Counted from the first letter of the stretch, positions 34,065 through 41,841 are shown. The stretch is 42,220 bases of DNA from UMGS172 sp045587185 (GCA_045587185.1 JAZNBS010000026.1:1-42220); one strand, 5' to 3'. A program made the numbers and translations. The notes: generated by a model not told the origin, from the letters alone.

Positions 34065-34744
34065 TGTCGGTGGATAACCGATTACAAAGAATAGCCGGAA
34101 TGATAAGACACGGGGACAGGGTTGCCGATATCGGCACCGACCATGCATATCTTCCGGTGTTTCTTATAAGGGAAGGAATTGTGTCGAAGGTATTTGCCTG
34201 CGATGTCAGTGACGGACCTCTTAAAAACGCTGAAAAAACAATAAAAAAGTCGGGTGTTAAGGGTATTGTGTTGCGCAAAGGTGACGGGCTTAATGCCGTT
34301 TCGCCCGAAGAGGTTGACACAGTGGTTGTTGCAGGTATGGGCGGTGACCTTATTGCCCGAATTCTAGAGTCGTCCCCTTGGATAAAAGACCAACGCTATG
34401 AACTTGTTCTACAGCCTATGACTGCGGTTGAGGATTTAAGGGAATATCTATGCCGTAACGGATTTGCCATCAAAAGGGAAGAGGCTGTTTCGGCCCACAA
34501 CCGTACCTACACGGCAATGAAGGTGACTTTTACGGGTGAGTTGACAGAATGTGACCCCTTGTTTTACTTTGTCGGCAGATTGGGTGACAATCTTGGACCC
34601 GACGAGGTTGCCTACATAAAGCGTAAACGCCGTATTATCGAGAAATTAGCAAAGGATATAATCGTGGTCGAATCCAAGCAACAGACCTACAAAATGCTTT
34701 GTACTGCTATGGATGGAATTGACCGACTTTTAGAGAATTTATAA
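34064..34744 (+). CDS. trmK: tRNA (adenine-N1)-methyltransferase, position 22
   Basis: TrmK methylates A22 in the D-loop of certain tRNAs. The 226-residue protein has the SAM-binding motif V-A-D-I-G-T-D-H-A-Y-L-P at residues 19-30, V-V-A-G-M-G-G-D-L-I near 90 and L-Q-P-M near 117. A helical C-terminal part follows. It overlaps the DUF1858 gene upstream and rqcH downstream by one base each. Confidence 0.92.
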   Translation: MSVDNRLQRIAGMIRHGDRVADIGTDHAYLPVFLIREGIVSKVFACDVSDGPLKNAEKTIKKSGVKGIVLRKGDGLNAVSPEEVDTVVVAGMGGDLIARILESSPWIKDQRYELVLQPMTAVEDLREYLCRNGFAIKREEAVSAHNRTYTAMKVTFTGELTECDPLFYFVGRLGDNLGPDEVAYIKRKRRIIEKLAKDIIVVESKQQTYKMLCTAMDGIDRLLENL

Positions 34745-36471
34745 TGGGAATTGACGGAATTTATCTTTATCAACTGAAATCCGAGTTGGAAACGGGAATG
34801 CAAAATGCCCGAATAGACAAAATACACCAGCCTTCAAAGGAAGAACTGGTGTTATTGTTGCGTTCGGCGTCAGGTGGTAAAAGACTGCTTATCAGCATCC
34901 GTCCTTCGGCCCCAAGAATTAATTTTACTGAGTGTTCATTTGAAAATCCCAAAGAACCCCCGATGTTTTGTATGCTGATGAGAAAGTATCTGTCGGGCGC
35001 AAAGTTTAATGCGATTGAGGATAACGGTTTTGAACGTATCGTGACACTTTTGTTCGACGGTGTCAACGAAATGGGCGACCGTATTAAACTGAAACTTGTG
35101 ACCGAACTAATCGGTAAGCAGACCAACCTTATTCTGATTGGGCCTGACGGTAGGATAATTGATTGTTTGCGACGTTCGGATATCGAGGCGGGGGGGAGAA
35201 TGATTCAACCGGGTGTAGTGTATATCCTGCCTGAAAAGCAAGGCAAACTAAGTCTGCTTGCAACCGCAACTGAAACATTGGTGGATGCCGTTAAATCGGT
35301 CAAAACACCGCTGAATAAAGCCTTGGTTGAGGTTATTGACGGTTTTTCACCGCTTGTTGCACGTGAAGTGTGTGTCCGTGCCGAGATTGATACCGACAAA
35401 TATTCCAACACTTTGTCCGAAAACGAGCAAAAGGCTTTGGCGTGTGCTTTGTCGCGACACTGCGATAAACTGAAAAATCCTGTGCCCACGGCACTTCTTG
35501 ATGATATGGGTGTCCCGTTTGAGTTTTCGTATACAGATATTACTCAATATGGTTTATCGGCAAAAAAAATAACATTCGGCAGTCTTTCTCAGTTGCTTGA
35601 TGCGGTTTATTCCGAACGTGACCGCAAAGAGCGTATAAGAAGTTACGCCAACGAACTTTTTAAACTTGTAAATAATTTGCTTAACCGCACTGCGAAGAAG
35701 ATTGCGGTGCGTAAAAAGGAGCAGGAAAGATGTGCCGACGGTGAAAAGTGGCGTATTTACGGCGAACTGCTCAAAGCAAATATCTACGCGGTGCAACGAG
35801 GTGTGCCGTATATTGATGTGCAGAATTATTACGACCCCGAACTTAAAACCGTACGCATACCTCTTAATGTAACACTTACGCCTGCACAGAACGCCCAGAA
35901 GTATTTTAAAGAGTATAAAAAATGTTGCAATGCTGCGGCGATGTTAGGAAAACTTATAGAGGAATCGGAAAACGAACTGAAATACATCGAAAGCGTAGCC
36001 GACGAACTTGGTCGTGCCGTTTCGGTGAGTGACCTGAACGAGATAAAGACTGAACTTGCAACGGCTGGGTATGTCCGTATCCGAGGGGACAAAAGGCTCA
36101 AACAAAAGGCGGCGACCCCATTGGAGTTCACATCACCCGACGGATTTAAGGTTTTGGTTGGTCGAAACAACCGTCAGAACGATGAGTTGACGTTGCGGAT
36201 TGCAGATGATTACGATATGTGGTTCCACACCAAAAATATTCCCGGTTCACACGTTATAGTTTTATCGAACGGGGAGGAACTGCCCGACAGTACGGTGCTT
36301 TTTGCGGCCGAACTTGCCGCGAAACATTCCAAAGCGGCAGAATCTTCCTCGGTGCCTGTTGACTACACACGGGTAAGATATGTTAAAAAACCTGCCGGTG
36401 CAAAACCGGGTATGGTTATCTATAAAACCAATAAAACGGTGTATGTAACACCGAAAGGAGGCACTTCGTGA
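34744..36471 (+). CDS. rqcH: NFACT family ribosome quality control protein (RqcH/FbpA)
   Basis: RqcH binds stalled 50S subunits and recruits tRNA-Ala to add alanine tails for degradation. The 575-residue protein has the NFACT-N domain (G-I-D-G-I-Y-L-Y onward), a helix-hairpin-helix part, a long coiled coil near 380-430 and the NFACT-R domain. NFACT-R carries the D-x-W-F-H motif (D-M-W-F-H-T-K) and G-S-H-V-I. Older annotations call it fibronectin-binding protein. It is coupled to trmK upstream and overlaps the next gene by four bases. Confidence 0.93.
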   Translation: MGIDGIYLYQLKSELETGMQNARIDKIHQPSKEELVLLLRSASGGKRLLISIRPSAPRINFTECSFENPKEPPMFCMLMRKYLSGAKFNAIEDNGFERIVTLLFDGVNEMGDRIKLKLVTELIGKQTNLILIGPDGRIIDCLRRSDIEAGGRMIQPGVVYILPEKQGKLSLLATATETLVDAVKSVKTPLNKALVEVIDGFSPLVAREVCVRAEIDTDKYSNTLSENEQKALACALSRHCDKLKNPVPTALLDDMGVPFEFSYTDITQYGLSAKKITFGSLSQLLDAVYSERDRKERIRSYANELFKLVNNLLNRTAKKIAVRKKEQERCADGEKWRIYGELLKANIYAVQRGVPYIDVQNYYDPELKTVRIPLNVTLTPAQNAQKYFKEYKKCCNAAAMLGKLIEESENELKYIESVADELGRAVSVSDLNEIKTELATAGYVRIRGDKRLKQKAATPLEFTSPDGFKVLVGRNNRQNDELTLRIADDYDMWFHTKNIPGSHVIVLSNGEELPDSTVLFAAELAAKHSKAAESSSVPVDYTRVRYVKKPAGAKPGMVIYKTNKTVYVTPKGGTS

Positions 36472-37256
36472 AGATAGGCATTTCTTCGGCAAGTCTTTAT
36501 CCGCTTGAGACCGAAAAGGCACTAGACCTTTTAGGCAATAGCGGTGTTGATGTGACCGAAATATTCTTCAACAGTCCCTCTGAACTGAAACCTCAGTTTA
36601 TTGACGAACTCAGAAAAATAAGGGAGTATTATGGGATTGAGGTTGCTTCAATCCACCCTTGCGGTTCGGTGGGTGAGCCGTATTATCTGTTTTCGGGTTA
36701 TGAGCGACGTTACCGTGACGCTTTTGATTACTACAAGCAGTATTATTATGCCGCACAAGTGCTGGGAGCCAAGACCGTTGTGCTTCACGGTGACAGTCTT
36801 GTGGGACACATCCCAATGGAAGAATATGCCAAAAGGTTAATGGAAATGGATATTGAGGCCAGAAAATACGGAGCCTCTATATGTCACGAAAACGCAAACC
36901 GTTACCGTGCCGCAACACCTGAAAATGTTGCCGAATTGCGACGTTTGACCGACGATAAACTGAAATTCACTTTTGATATCAAACAGTCGGTGCGTGACGG
37001 TTGCGGTGTTGATGCAATGTATAAGGCAATGCAAGGGAATATTGTTAACGTTCACATCAGTGACCATTCGGAACTTTCGGACTGTATGTTACCGTTGAAC
37101 GGTGATTTTGAATTCATTCCGTTCTTTGAGCGTCTTAAAAATGACGGTTATGACGGCGCTTGCTTGATTGAGGTTTACCGATATGCGTACACCGATTACG
37201 AAGAATTACTAAAAGCATATAAAAATGTGAAAAATATTCACAAAAGTATTGACTAA
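36468..37256 (+). CDS. Xylose isomerase-like TIM-barrel protein (sugar phosphate isomerase/epimerase)
   Basis: The 262-residue protein has the AP-endonuclease-2 fold with metal ligands expected in C-H-E-N-A-N near residue 136, F-D-I-K-Q-S near 165, V-H-I-S-D-H-S near 190 and L-I-E-V-Y-R near 240. Relatives interconvert keto and aldo sugars or epimerise inositols; some are endonucleases. GTG overlaps the rqcH stop. The substrate is not known. Confidence 0.85.
   Translation: MKIGISSASLYPLETEKALDLLGNSGVDVTEIFFNSPSELKPQFIDELRKIREYYGIEVASIHPCGSVGEPYYLFSGYERRYRDAFDYYKQYYYAAQVLGAKTVVLHGDSLVGHIPMEEYAKRLMEMDIEARKYGASICHENANRYRAATPENVAELRRLTDDKLKFTFDIKQSVRDGCGVDAMYKAMQGNIVNVHISDHSELSDCMLPLNGDFEFIPFFERLKNDGYDGACLIEVYRYAYTDYEELLKAYKNVKNIHKSID
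37228..37244. promoter_or_regulatory. Candidate operator 1 of the DUF6514-like gene
   Basis: TGTGAA-AAATA-TTCACA is a perfect 6-bp inverted repeat with a 5-base centre. It lies 6 bases upstream of the -35 element and inside the end of the preceding gene. Confidence 0.5.
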
Positions 37257-37277
37257 TGTGAAAAATGTGCTATAATG
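37250..37277 (+). promoter_or_regulatory. Promoter of the DUF6514-like gene
   Basis: TTGACT at 37250-37255 and TATAAT at 37272-37277 have a 16-base gap. A TGTGAA half-site lies between them at 37258. Confidence 0.8.
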
Positions 37278-37286
37278 TAGTTGAAA

Positions 37287-37303
37287 GTGAAATCAATTCA
37301 CAT
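37287..37303. promoter_or_regulatory. Candidate operator 2 of the DUF6514-like gene
   Basis: AGTGAA-ATCAA-TTCACA has the same 6-5-6 layout as operator 1 and differs only in the first base of one arm. It lies between the transcription start and the GGAGG site. Confidence 0.5.
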
Positions 37304-37317
37304 TTGGAGGCTGCATT

Positions 37318-37590
37318 ATGGATAGTATCAAGAACAAGCACAATACTGCGTTTTACAAAACCGTTAAAACGGTTGAAATGGTTGACGGAAAGCCTACAGT
37401 GATGTACGGTGTTGAAGGCTTCTGTGATAACGAAGTTGTAACGCTCAAATCCCTTTCAAGCGATAAGGCCAGAGTGTGCAGTTTGGTTGACACAATGAAC
37501 GAGTGCGGGCTTGAACTGTGCCAGTTGAAGGATGTCGTTGACGATTTTCTGTATGAGTATAACAAATCGAAACGCGAATGTGAGAAGTAA
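37318..37590 (+). CDS. Small DUF6514-like protein
   Basis: The 90-residue protein has a short strand-rich first half with Y-G-V-E-G-F and a helical second half ending V-V-D-D-F-L-Y-E-Y. This resembles the DUF6514 family of small clostridial proteins; that call rests on pattern memory. It has its own promoter with two operator-like repeats and its own terminator, so it is separately controlled. TTGGAGG precedes the ATG. Confidence 0.75.
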   Translation: MDSIKNKHNTAFYKTVKTVEMVDGKPTVMYGVEGFCDNEVVTLKSLSSDKARVCSLVDTMNECGLELCQLKDVVDDFLYEYNKSKRECEK

Positions 37591-37593
37591 AGT

Positions 37594-37628
37594 AAATGCC
37601 ATCTGCTTAAAAAGCAGATGGCATTTAT
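37594..37628. terminator. Terminator-like hairpin after the DUF6514-like gene
   Basis: A 15-bp perfect stem (37594-37608 with 37612-37626) has a 3-base loop. The T run after it is short, but the stem is very stable. Confidence 0.75.
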
Positions 37629-37803
37629 ATGTTGTTAAAGATTTTGAATTTTATGGTTACAGTCTGGTTACAGTTTTGGTTTACTGGGTTAATAAAAAAT
37701 AAAAAGGAAAATCCCGCATTTATGCGAGCTTTCGTTCTGAAAGGGTTGTACCAATTTAATGCCTTTTGATTTTTGACCTATGTGTTTGAACCCCTGCATA
37801 TTT
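37629..37803. other. Noncoding stretch between terminator and hairpin array
   Basis: These 175 bases hold no gene that I can support. I note GGTTACAG repeated at 37654 and 37665 and nothing else of note. Confidence 0.4.
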
Positions 37804-37951
37804 AGTGATATTTTTACTTCGTGAAAGTGATATTGAAACCTACGGTTTCAGTGATATTATATTCGCCTATAAAACTCGCGAAGCGAATAACATTTGTCGT
37901 AAGACAAATATCACTGCGTAGCAATATAACTCGCCGAAGGCGAATATAACT
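37804..37951. repeat. Hairpin array with AGTGATATT spacers
   Basis: AGTGATATT occurs at 37804, 37826 and 37850. The complementary form follows as AATATCACT at 37907 and as AATATAACT at 37923 and 37943. Between these words lie small hairpins such as GAAACC-TAC-GGTTTC (37835-37849), ATTTGTC-GTAA-GACAAAT and CGCC-GAA-GGCG. The two halves are inverted relative to each other, so the whole could fold into one large structure. It resembles dispersed repeat elements of Ruminococcaceae genomes that I have seen but cannot name. Confidence 0.65.
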
Positions 37952-37952
37952 G

Positions 37953-37990
37953 AAAAAGACAAGTTTCTGTCGAAACTTGTCTTTTTCTTT
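37953..37990. terminator. Bidirectional terminator beside tRNA-Ser
   Basis: AAAAAGACAAGTTT at 37953-37966 and its complement at 37973-37986 form a 14-bp perfect stem with A's and T's on the flanks. It would end the minus-strand tRNA transcript. Confidence 0.85.
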
Positions 37991-38082
37991 GGCGGAGAAG
38001 GAGGGATTCGAACCCTCGAACCACTTTTAGGTGGTTACACGATTTCCAATCGTGCGCGCTCGACCAACTACGCGACATCTCC
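37990..38082 (-). tRNA. tRNA-Ser, anticodon GGA
   Basis: On the minus strand the sequence folds as a class II tRNA. The anticodon loop is TTGGAAA (anticodon complement at 38045-38047), and a long variable arm pairs AACCACC with GGTGGTT-like sequence. The T-arm is GAGGG-TTCGAAT-CCCTC, the discriminator is G, and CCA is encoded. The acceptor stem GGAGATG/CTTCTCC has one T-T mismatch at the sixth pair. It reads serine codons UCC and UCU. Confidence 0.93.
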
Positions 38083-38097
38083 GTATCGGACTATAGT

Positions 38098-38126
38098 ATT
38101 TTATCAACTTTAGTATAATTTGTCAA
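38098..38126 (-). promoter_or_regulatory. Promoter of tRNA-Ser
   Basis: On the minus strand, TTGACA (38126-38121) and TAAAAT (38103-38098) have a 17-base gap, about 15 bases before the tRNA. Confidence 0.75.
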
Positions 38127-38158
38127 GAGTCTGGATATTCTCTCTCTGAGGTGATTTT

Positions 38159-38590
38159 ATGGGAAAGGGAAAAATTGTTCAACTCGGATGTAACGAATCG
38201 TCATACGAGGCGTTGCGTAAGCTTCAGAGTGACGGGTATGACGTCGTTGCTGCACTCGGCAGCAGAGAAAAACTTGCCGAGATAAAAAAGAACGTAGGCG
38301 ACAGCGTTGAGGTTTGCGACGAGCATTTTCGTGACGTCGTTCTCGCTGTGACCAAGCCTGACGTATGCATCGTTGAAAACGGAAACTACGAAACGTTACT
38401 CTCCTGCACAAGAAACGGCGTCTCCACCGTATACGTGGGCAAAGGCTTATCTGACGAAGCCGTATATAAACTTGACGACCTTTGCAAAAAATACGGCTGT
38501 ACGGCGGCAATAGTCGGAACGGGAAACGATATCACGAAGAGTGTTGAAAGCACGCTGGCATCGGCTTTCGGCTGTAAAGTTATGATGTGA
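38159..38590 (+). CDS. Stand-alone Rossmann-like domain protein
   Basis: The 143-residue protein begins K-I-V-Q-L-G-C-N-E-S-S-Y-E-A-L and has alternating strands and helices. It ends soon after A-A-I-V-G-T-G-N-D-I. This resembles the N-terminal NAD(P)-binding half of dihydrodipicolinate-reductase-like or 2,4-diaminopentanoate dehydrogenases, where G-T-G-N/I is followed by a catalytic domain that is absent here. It may be a small functional protein or a truncated gene. GAGGTGA precedes the ATG. Confidence 0.6.
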   Translation: MGKGKIVQLGCNESSYEALRKLQSDGYDVVAALGSREKLAEIKKNVGDSVEVCDEHFRDVVLAVTKPDVCIVENGNYETLLSCTRNGVSTVYVGKGLSDEAVYKLDDLCKKYGCTAAIVGTGNDITKSVESTLASAFGCKVMM

Positions 38591-38646
38591 GTTGCAAAAA
38601 AGAAGAAAATGTTATATAATCCTCCGTGTCAATGGAGGATTATATA

Positions 38647-39405
38647 ATGAAACTTTTATTTTTTGATATAGACGGCACTCTTATGGCGGATGACGGAAGT
38701 CATTACATTCCGCAGAGTACGTATGATGCGATACTTAAGGCTCGCCAAAACGGCCACAAGGCGTTTATAAATACCGGCAGATGTAACTCTTTTATCAGGG
38801 ATATTCACCGTGAAATCGGCTTTGACGGCTTCGTCTGCGGCTGCGGTACCGAGGTTATCATAGACGGAAAAACTGTTTCACGTAACCGTCTTACACACGA
38901 ACAATGTGTAAAAATAGCAGAGAAAATCGTCCCTCGCAATATCGTGTGCCTGTTTGAAGGGTCGGAAGCGGTTTCAAAGTCGAAAAACGGCGTGCTGACG
39001 GATCTTAACAGCGGAAATGAAGTGGATATGTATGCAGACGATTTTCTGTTTGATAAGTTTTCCATGTGGCGTGACGGCGTGGAAGATGAATTGCTTAAAG
39101 GCTTTGCCAAAGATTTTGGTAAAGATTTTGATATTATTAGTATCGGCAAAGAAATATACGAACACGTACCAAAAGGCTTTTCGAAAGCAACGGGTATGGA
39201 GGTTGTTGCAAAACACTACGGGCTGACGCTTGACGACTGTATAGTGTTTGGCGATTCTCCCAACGACCTTGCGATGATACATGCCGCAGGCTATGCCGTT
39301 ACTATGGGTAAGTGTCCGAGTGTTGACAAGTATGCCGATTTTGTGACAAAAGGTGTCAAAGAAGACGGTATATATCTTGCGATGAAGCATCTTGAACTTA
39401 TATAA
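38647..39405 (+). CDS. Cof-type HAD-family phosphatase
   Basis: The protein of about 252 residues has HAD motif I F-F-D-I-D-G-T-L at residues 5-12, motif II in N-T-G-R, a C2-type cap in the middle and motif IV G-D-S-P-N-D-L-A-M near residue 200. K-A-T-G-M before it supplies the lysine. Such enzymes dephosphorylate sugar phosphates, flavin or pyridoxal phosphate. ATG 38647 with GGAGGA upstream is chosen over an upstream in-frame ATG. Confidence 0.9.
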   Translation: MKLLFFDIDGTLMADDGSHYIPQSTYDAILKARQNGHKAFINTGRCNSFIRDIHREIGFDGFVCGCGTEVIIDGKTVSRNRLTHEQCVKIAEKIVPRNIVCLFEGSEAVSKSKNGVLTDLNSGNEVDMYADDFLFDKFSMWRDGVEDELLKGFAKDFGKDFDIISIGKEIYEHVPKGFSKATGMEVVAKHYGLTLDDCIVFGDSPNDLAMIHAAGYAVTMGKCPSVDKYADFVTKGVKEDGIYLAMKHLELI

Positions 39406-39433
39406 AAAAAGGAGGAAAAAATTCCTCCTTTTT
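39404..39433. terminator. Bidirectional terminator between the HAD and DivIVA-domain genes
   Basis: AAAAAGGAGGAA at 39406-39417 and its complement at 39422-39433 form a 12-bp stem with a 4-base loop. It serves two convergent genes and overlaps the stop codons of both. Confidence 0.82.
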
Positions 39434-39734
39434 ATATTTTCTTTTCTGCTTCCGCAAGTTTTATTCTTGCCGTTTCAACCTTAAAACGTAAGGTTGATGC
39501 TTCTTCCTCAAGCTCGCTGAGTGCTTTGCGAAGCTCGTCGTTTTCAGCCCTCAGAGATGAGATTTTTGCATTTAACGCCTCGGCATCCTGTTTGGCAAGA
39601 AGGTCATATTTTTCCTTTAACTGAGCATATTCGCCCGACAAAGTATCAAGGCGTTTGCTTAAAACGGCAATATACTCAACAACGTCTTTGCGGTTAAAGC
39701 CGCTGAGTGAACGGCGGAAAGCATTTGATGACAT
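39432..39734 (-). CDS. Short DivIVA-domain coiled-coil protein
   Basis: The 100-residue protein opens with A-F-R-R-S-L-S-G-F-N-R-K-D-V, the membrane-curvature binding motif of DivIVA proteins, followed by a heptad coiled coil from about residue 20 to the end. Full DivIVA and GpsB proteins are similar or longer. It probably marks the septum or cell poles. GGAG precedes the ATG. It is a single gene on the minus strand. Confidence 0.85.
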   Translation of the reverse strand: MSSNAFRRSLSGFNRKDVVEYIAVLSKRLDTLSGEYAQLKEKYDLLAKQDAEALNAKISSLRAENDELRKALSELEEEASTLRFKVETARIKLAEAEKKI

Positions 39735-39764
39735 TTTGTTTTCTCCAATCGTATTTATAGTTTT

Positions 39765-39792
39765 ATTCTACCATAAAATAAAATTATTGCAA
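39765..39792 (-). promoter_or_regulatory. Promoter of the DivIVA-domain gene
   Basis: On the minus strand, TTGCAA (39792-39787) and TAGAAT (39770-39765) are separated by 16 bases, about 30 bases before the ATG. Confidence 0.55.
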
Positions 39793-39842
39793 TTACTCTT
39801 TTAATTTTGCATAAATTAGTTTATTATATAAAGGTACAATAT

Positions 39843-39919
39843 GCGCCTGTAGCTCAGTTGGATAGAGCATTGGCCTCCGACGCCAAGTGTCGTGCGTTCG
39901 AATCGCATCAGGCGTGCCA
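39843..39919 (+). tRNA. tRNA-Arg, anticodon CCG
   Basis: A 77-base cloverleaf: acceptor GCGCCTG with CAGGCGT (a G-T first pair), D-arm with AGTTGGATAGAGC, and anticodon stem TTGGC/GCCAA with loop CTCCGAC (anticodon at 39877-39879). The T-arm has GTTCGAATC, and CCA is encoded. It reads the arginine codon CGG. The next gene starts 24 bases later with no terminator between. Confidence 0.95.
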
Positions 39920-39942
39920 AAAACATTCTGAAAGGAAAAAAT

Positions 39943-41160
39943 ATGAAGTACATAGTAATGCTTGGTGACGGTATGGCGGATTATCCCGTACCCGAACTTG
40001 AAGGAAAAACTCCGCTTGAAGTTGCAAATAAACCCAATATGGATTTTCTTGCTGCACACGGTGCAGTGGGAAAATGCAAAACCGTACCCGAAGGTATGCC
40101 TCCCGGCTCGGATACGGCAAATCTCTCGGTTATGGGGTATGACCCCGAGGTGTATTACACCGGCAGGTCACCTCTTGAAGCGGTGAGTATGGGAATTGAC
40201 CTTAAAAGTGACGATATTGCACTTCGCTGTAATCTTGTAAGCCTCGGCGGTGAGGGGGATTACGAGAATCTTACGATGAAGGATTATTCGGCAGGCGAGA
40301 TATCGACCGCTGAGTCCACCGAACTTATAAACTATCTTGCAGAGCATCTGAATACGGAAAGTATACAGTTGTATCCGGGTATAAGTTACCGTCATTGTCT
40401 TGTTATGAATAAGGCTGAAATCGGAACGAAACTTACACCTCCGCATGATATAACGGGAAAACCTGTAAAGGAATATCTTCCCGACGGCAGATACGGCGAA
40501 ATACTGCTTGACCTTATGAAGCGTTCGAGGGAACTTTTACGTGAGCATCCCGTAAACGTAAAACGCAGGGAAATGGGCAAAAATACGGCTGATTCCTGCT
40601 GGTTCTGGGGTGAAGGCACGCGTCCCGCACTCGACAGCTTTGAGAAACTCTACGGTGTAAAGGGAAGTGCCATTTCAGCGGTTGACCTTATAAAAGGTAT
40701 TGCAATTTGTGCAGGGCTTAAGAGTGTGGACGTTCCCGGTACAACGGGAAACTACGATACAAACTTTGCGGGCAAAGCCGATGCGGCACTCAAACTGCTT
40801 CGTGAAGGCTACGATATGGTGTATATCCACGTTGAAGCACCCGATGAATGCGGTCATCACGGTGACGTGAAGAACAAGATATATTCTATAGAAATGATAG
40901 ATAAGGAGATTCTCGGCAGAGTTATGGAGGGGCTTGAGGCAGACGGAGAGGAATATTCGATTCTTCTTGCGCCCGACCACCCGACCCCGATAACCAAGAT
41001 GACACACGTGTCAGACCCCGTTCCGTTCGTGCTTTACAGAAGCGATAAGGAACTTTTGCCCCATGCACCGTCTTACAACGAAAATGAAGCGGAAAAAACG
41101 GGACTTTATATTCCTAAAGGCTGCTTTATGATGAAGCATCTTATACAAGGTGAAATATAA
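39943..41160 (+). CDS. apgM: Cofactor-independent phosphoglycerate mutase, archaeal (ApgM) type
   Basis: The 405-residue protein belongs to the alkaline phosphatase superfamily. M-L-G-D-G-M-A-D at residues 6-13 binds metal, P-P-G-S-D-T-A-N-L-S-V-M-G near 51-63 holds the catalytic serine region, and D-E-C-G-H-H-G-D near 306 and A-P-D-H-P-T-P near 345 supply further ligands. It should interconvert 2- and 3-phosphoglycerate. A close subfamily is annotated as a proposed homoserine kinase (TIGR02535), and sequence alone does not settle which. ATG 39943 follows AAAGGA; longer readings would run into the tRNA. Confidence 0.87.
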   Translation: MKYIVMLGDGMADYPVPELEGKTPLEVANKPNMDFLAAHGAVGKCKTVPEGMPPGSDTANLSVMGYDPEVYYTGRSPLEAVSMGIDLKSDDIALRCNLVSLGGEGDYENLTMKDYSAGEISTAESTELINYLAEHLNTESIQLYPGISYRHCLVMNKAEIGTKLTPPHDITGKPVKEYLPDGRYGEILLDLMKRSRELLREHPVNVKRREMGKNTADSCWFWGEGTRPALDSFEKLYGVKGSAISAVDLIKGIAICAGLKSVDVPGTTGNYDTNFAGKADAALKLLREGYDMVYIHVEAPDECGHHGDVKNKIYSIEMIDKEILGRVMEGLEADGEEYSILLAPDHPTPITKMTHVSDPVPFVLYRSDKELLPHAPSYNENEAEKTGLYIPKGCFMMKHLIQGEI

Positions 41161-41162
41161 GG

Positions 41163-41190
41163 AAAAGAGGATGGAAACATCCTCTTTTGC
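41163..41190 (+). terminator. Terminator of the phosphoglycerate mutase gene
   Basis: AAAAGAGGATG at 41163-41173 pairs with 41178-41188 around GAAA. The stem ends in TTTT. Confidence 0.82.
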
Positions 41191-41230
41191 AATTGTGCAC
41201 AAAAAGCGCGAAAAACGTCGATAATTTTTG

Positions 41231-41259
41231 TTGTGTTTTACCATATGTTGTGGTATAAT
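41231..41259 (+). promoter_or_regulatory. Extended -10 promoter of hpf
   Basis: TATAAT at 41254-41259 is preceded by TG at 41251-41252, an extended -10. A weak -35, TTGTGT, lies at 41231-41236 with a 17-base gap. Confidence 0.7.
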
Positions 41260-41310
41260 CAAATCAGGAAGGGCGAACAGGATAATGCCCGACTAAAAGG
41301 AGTGTTTAAT

Positions 41311-41832
41311 ATGACAACAAAGTACATCGGCAGAAAGACAACGGTAAGAGATAGTTTCAAGGAATATGCGGATAAAAAGCTCGCAAAACTTGACAAATTC
41401 TTTGAAAACGATGCTGTTGCAACAGTTGTTGTAAGCAATAACACGCCTGACGAAACTGTTGAAGTCACAATAAAGTCGGCAGGTATGTTTTTCCGTGCGG
41501 AAAAGACAAGCCATGACAGAATTGTGTCGTTAGACATGGTTATGGATGTGCTTACCAGACAGATTGTAAAAAACAAACAGAAACTCGATAAGAAATTCAG
41601 AGTTCCCGTTCCGGAGGATTTCTTTGACCCCAAGGAAGAGGATACGAAAGTTCCCGAACTTGTTAAGAGAAAGTCCTTCTACGTTGGTGTAATGACACCC
41701 GACGAAGCAGTATTGCAGATGGAAATGATCGGACACGAATTCTTTATGTTCAGGGACGCTGAAAGCGGGGAAATAAACGTTGTTTATAAGAGGAAAGACG
41801 GAAACTACGGTCTCCTGATTCCCGAAGAATAA
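41311..41832 (+). CDS. hpf: Ribosome hibernation promoting factor, long form
   Basis: Long HPF pairs two 70S ribosomes into inactive 100S particles in stationary phase. The protein of about 173 residues has the N-terminal S30AE domain (residues 1-95, with V-R-D-S-F-K-E-Y-A-D-K-K-L-A-K-L-D-K-F). After a linker comes the C-terminal dimerisation domain with P-D-E-A-V-L-Q-M-E-M-I-G-H-E-F-F-M-F and Y-K-R-K-D-G-N-Y-G-L-L. ATG 41311 has AAAGGAG upstream; the longer frame from 41233 includes the promoter and is rejected. Confidence 0.95.
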   Translation: MTTKYIGRKTTVRDSFKEYADKKLAKLDKFFENDAVATVVVSNNTPDETVEVTIKSAGMFFRAEKTSHDRIVSLDMVMDVLTRQIVKNKQKLDKKFRVPVPEDFFDPKEEDTKVPELVKRKSFYVGVMTPDEAVLQMEMIGHEFFMFRDAESGEINVVYKRKDGNYGLLIPEE

Positions 41833-41841
41833 AAATAATAT

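Noticed and set aside
37804..37951. CRISPR array
   Set aside because: The repeated word is only nine bases, it switches orientation midway, the spacers are themselves palindromes, and no cas gene is present.
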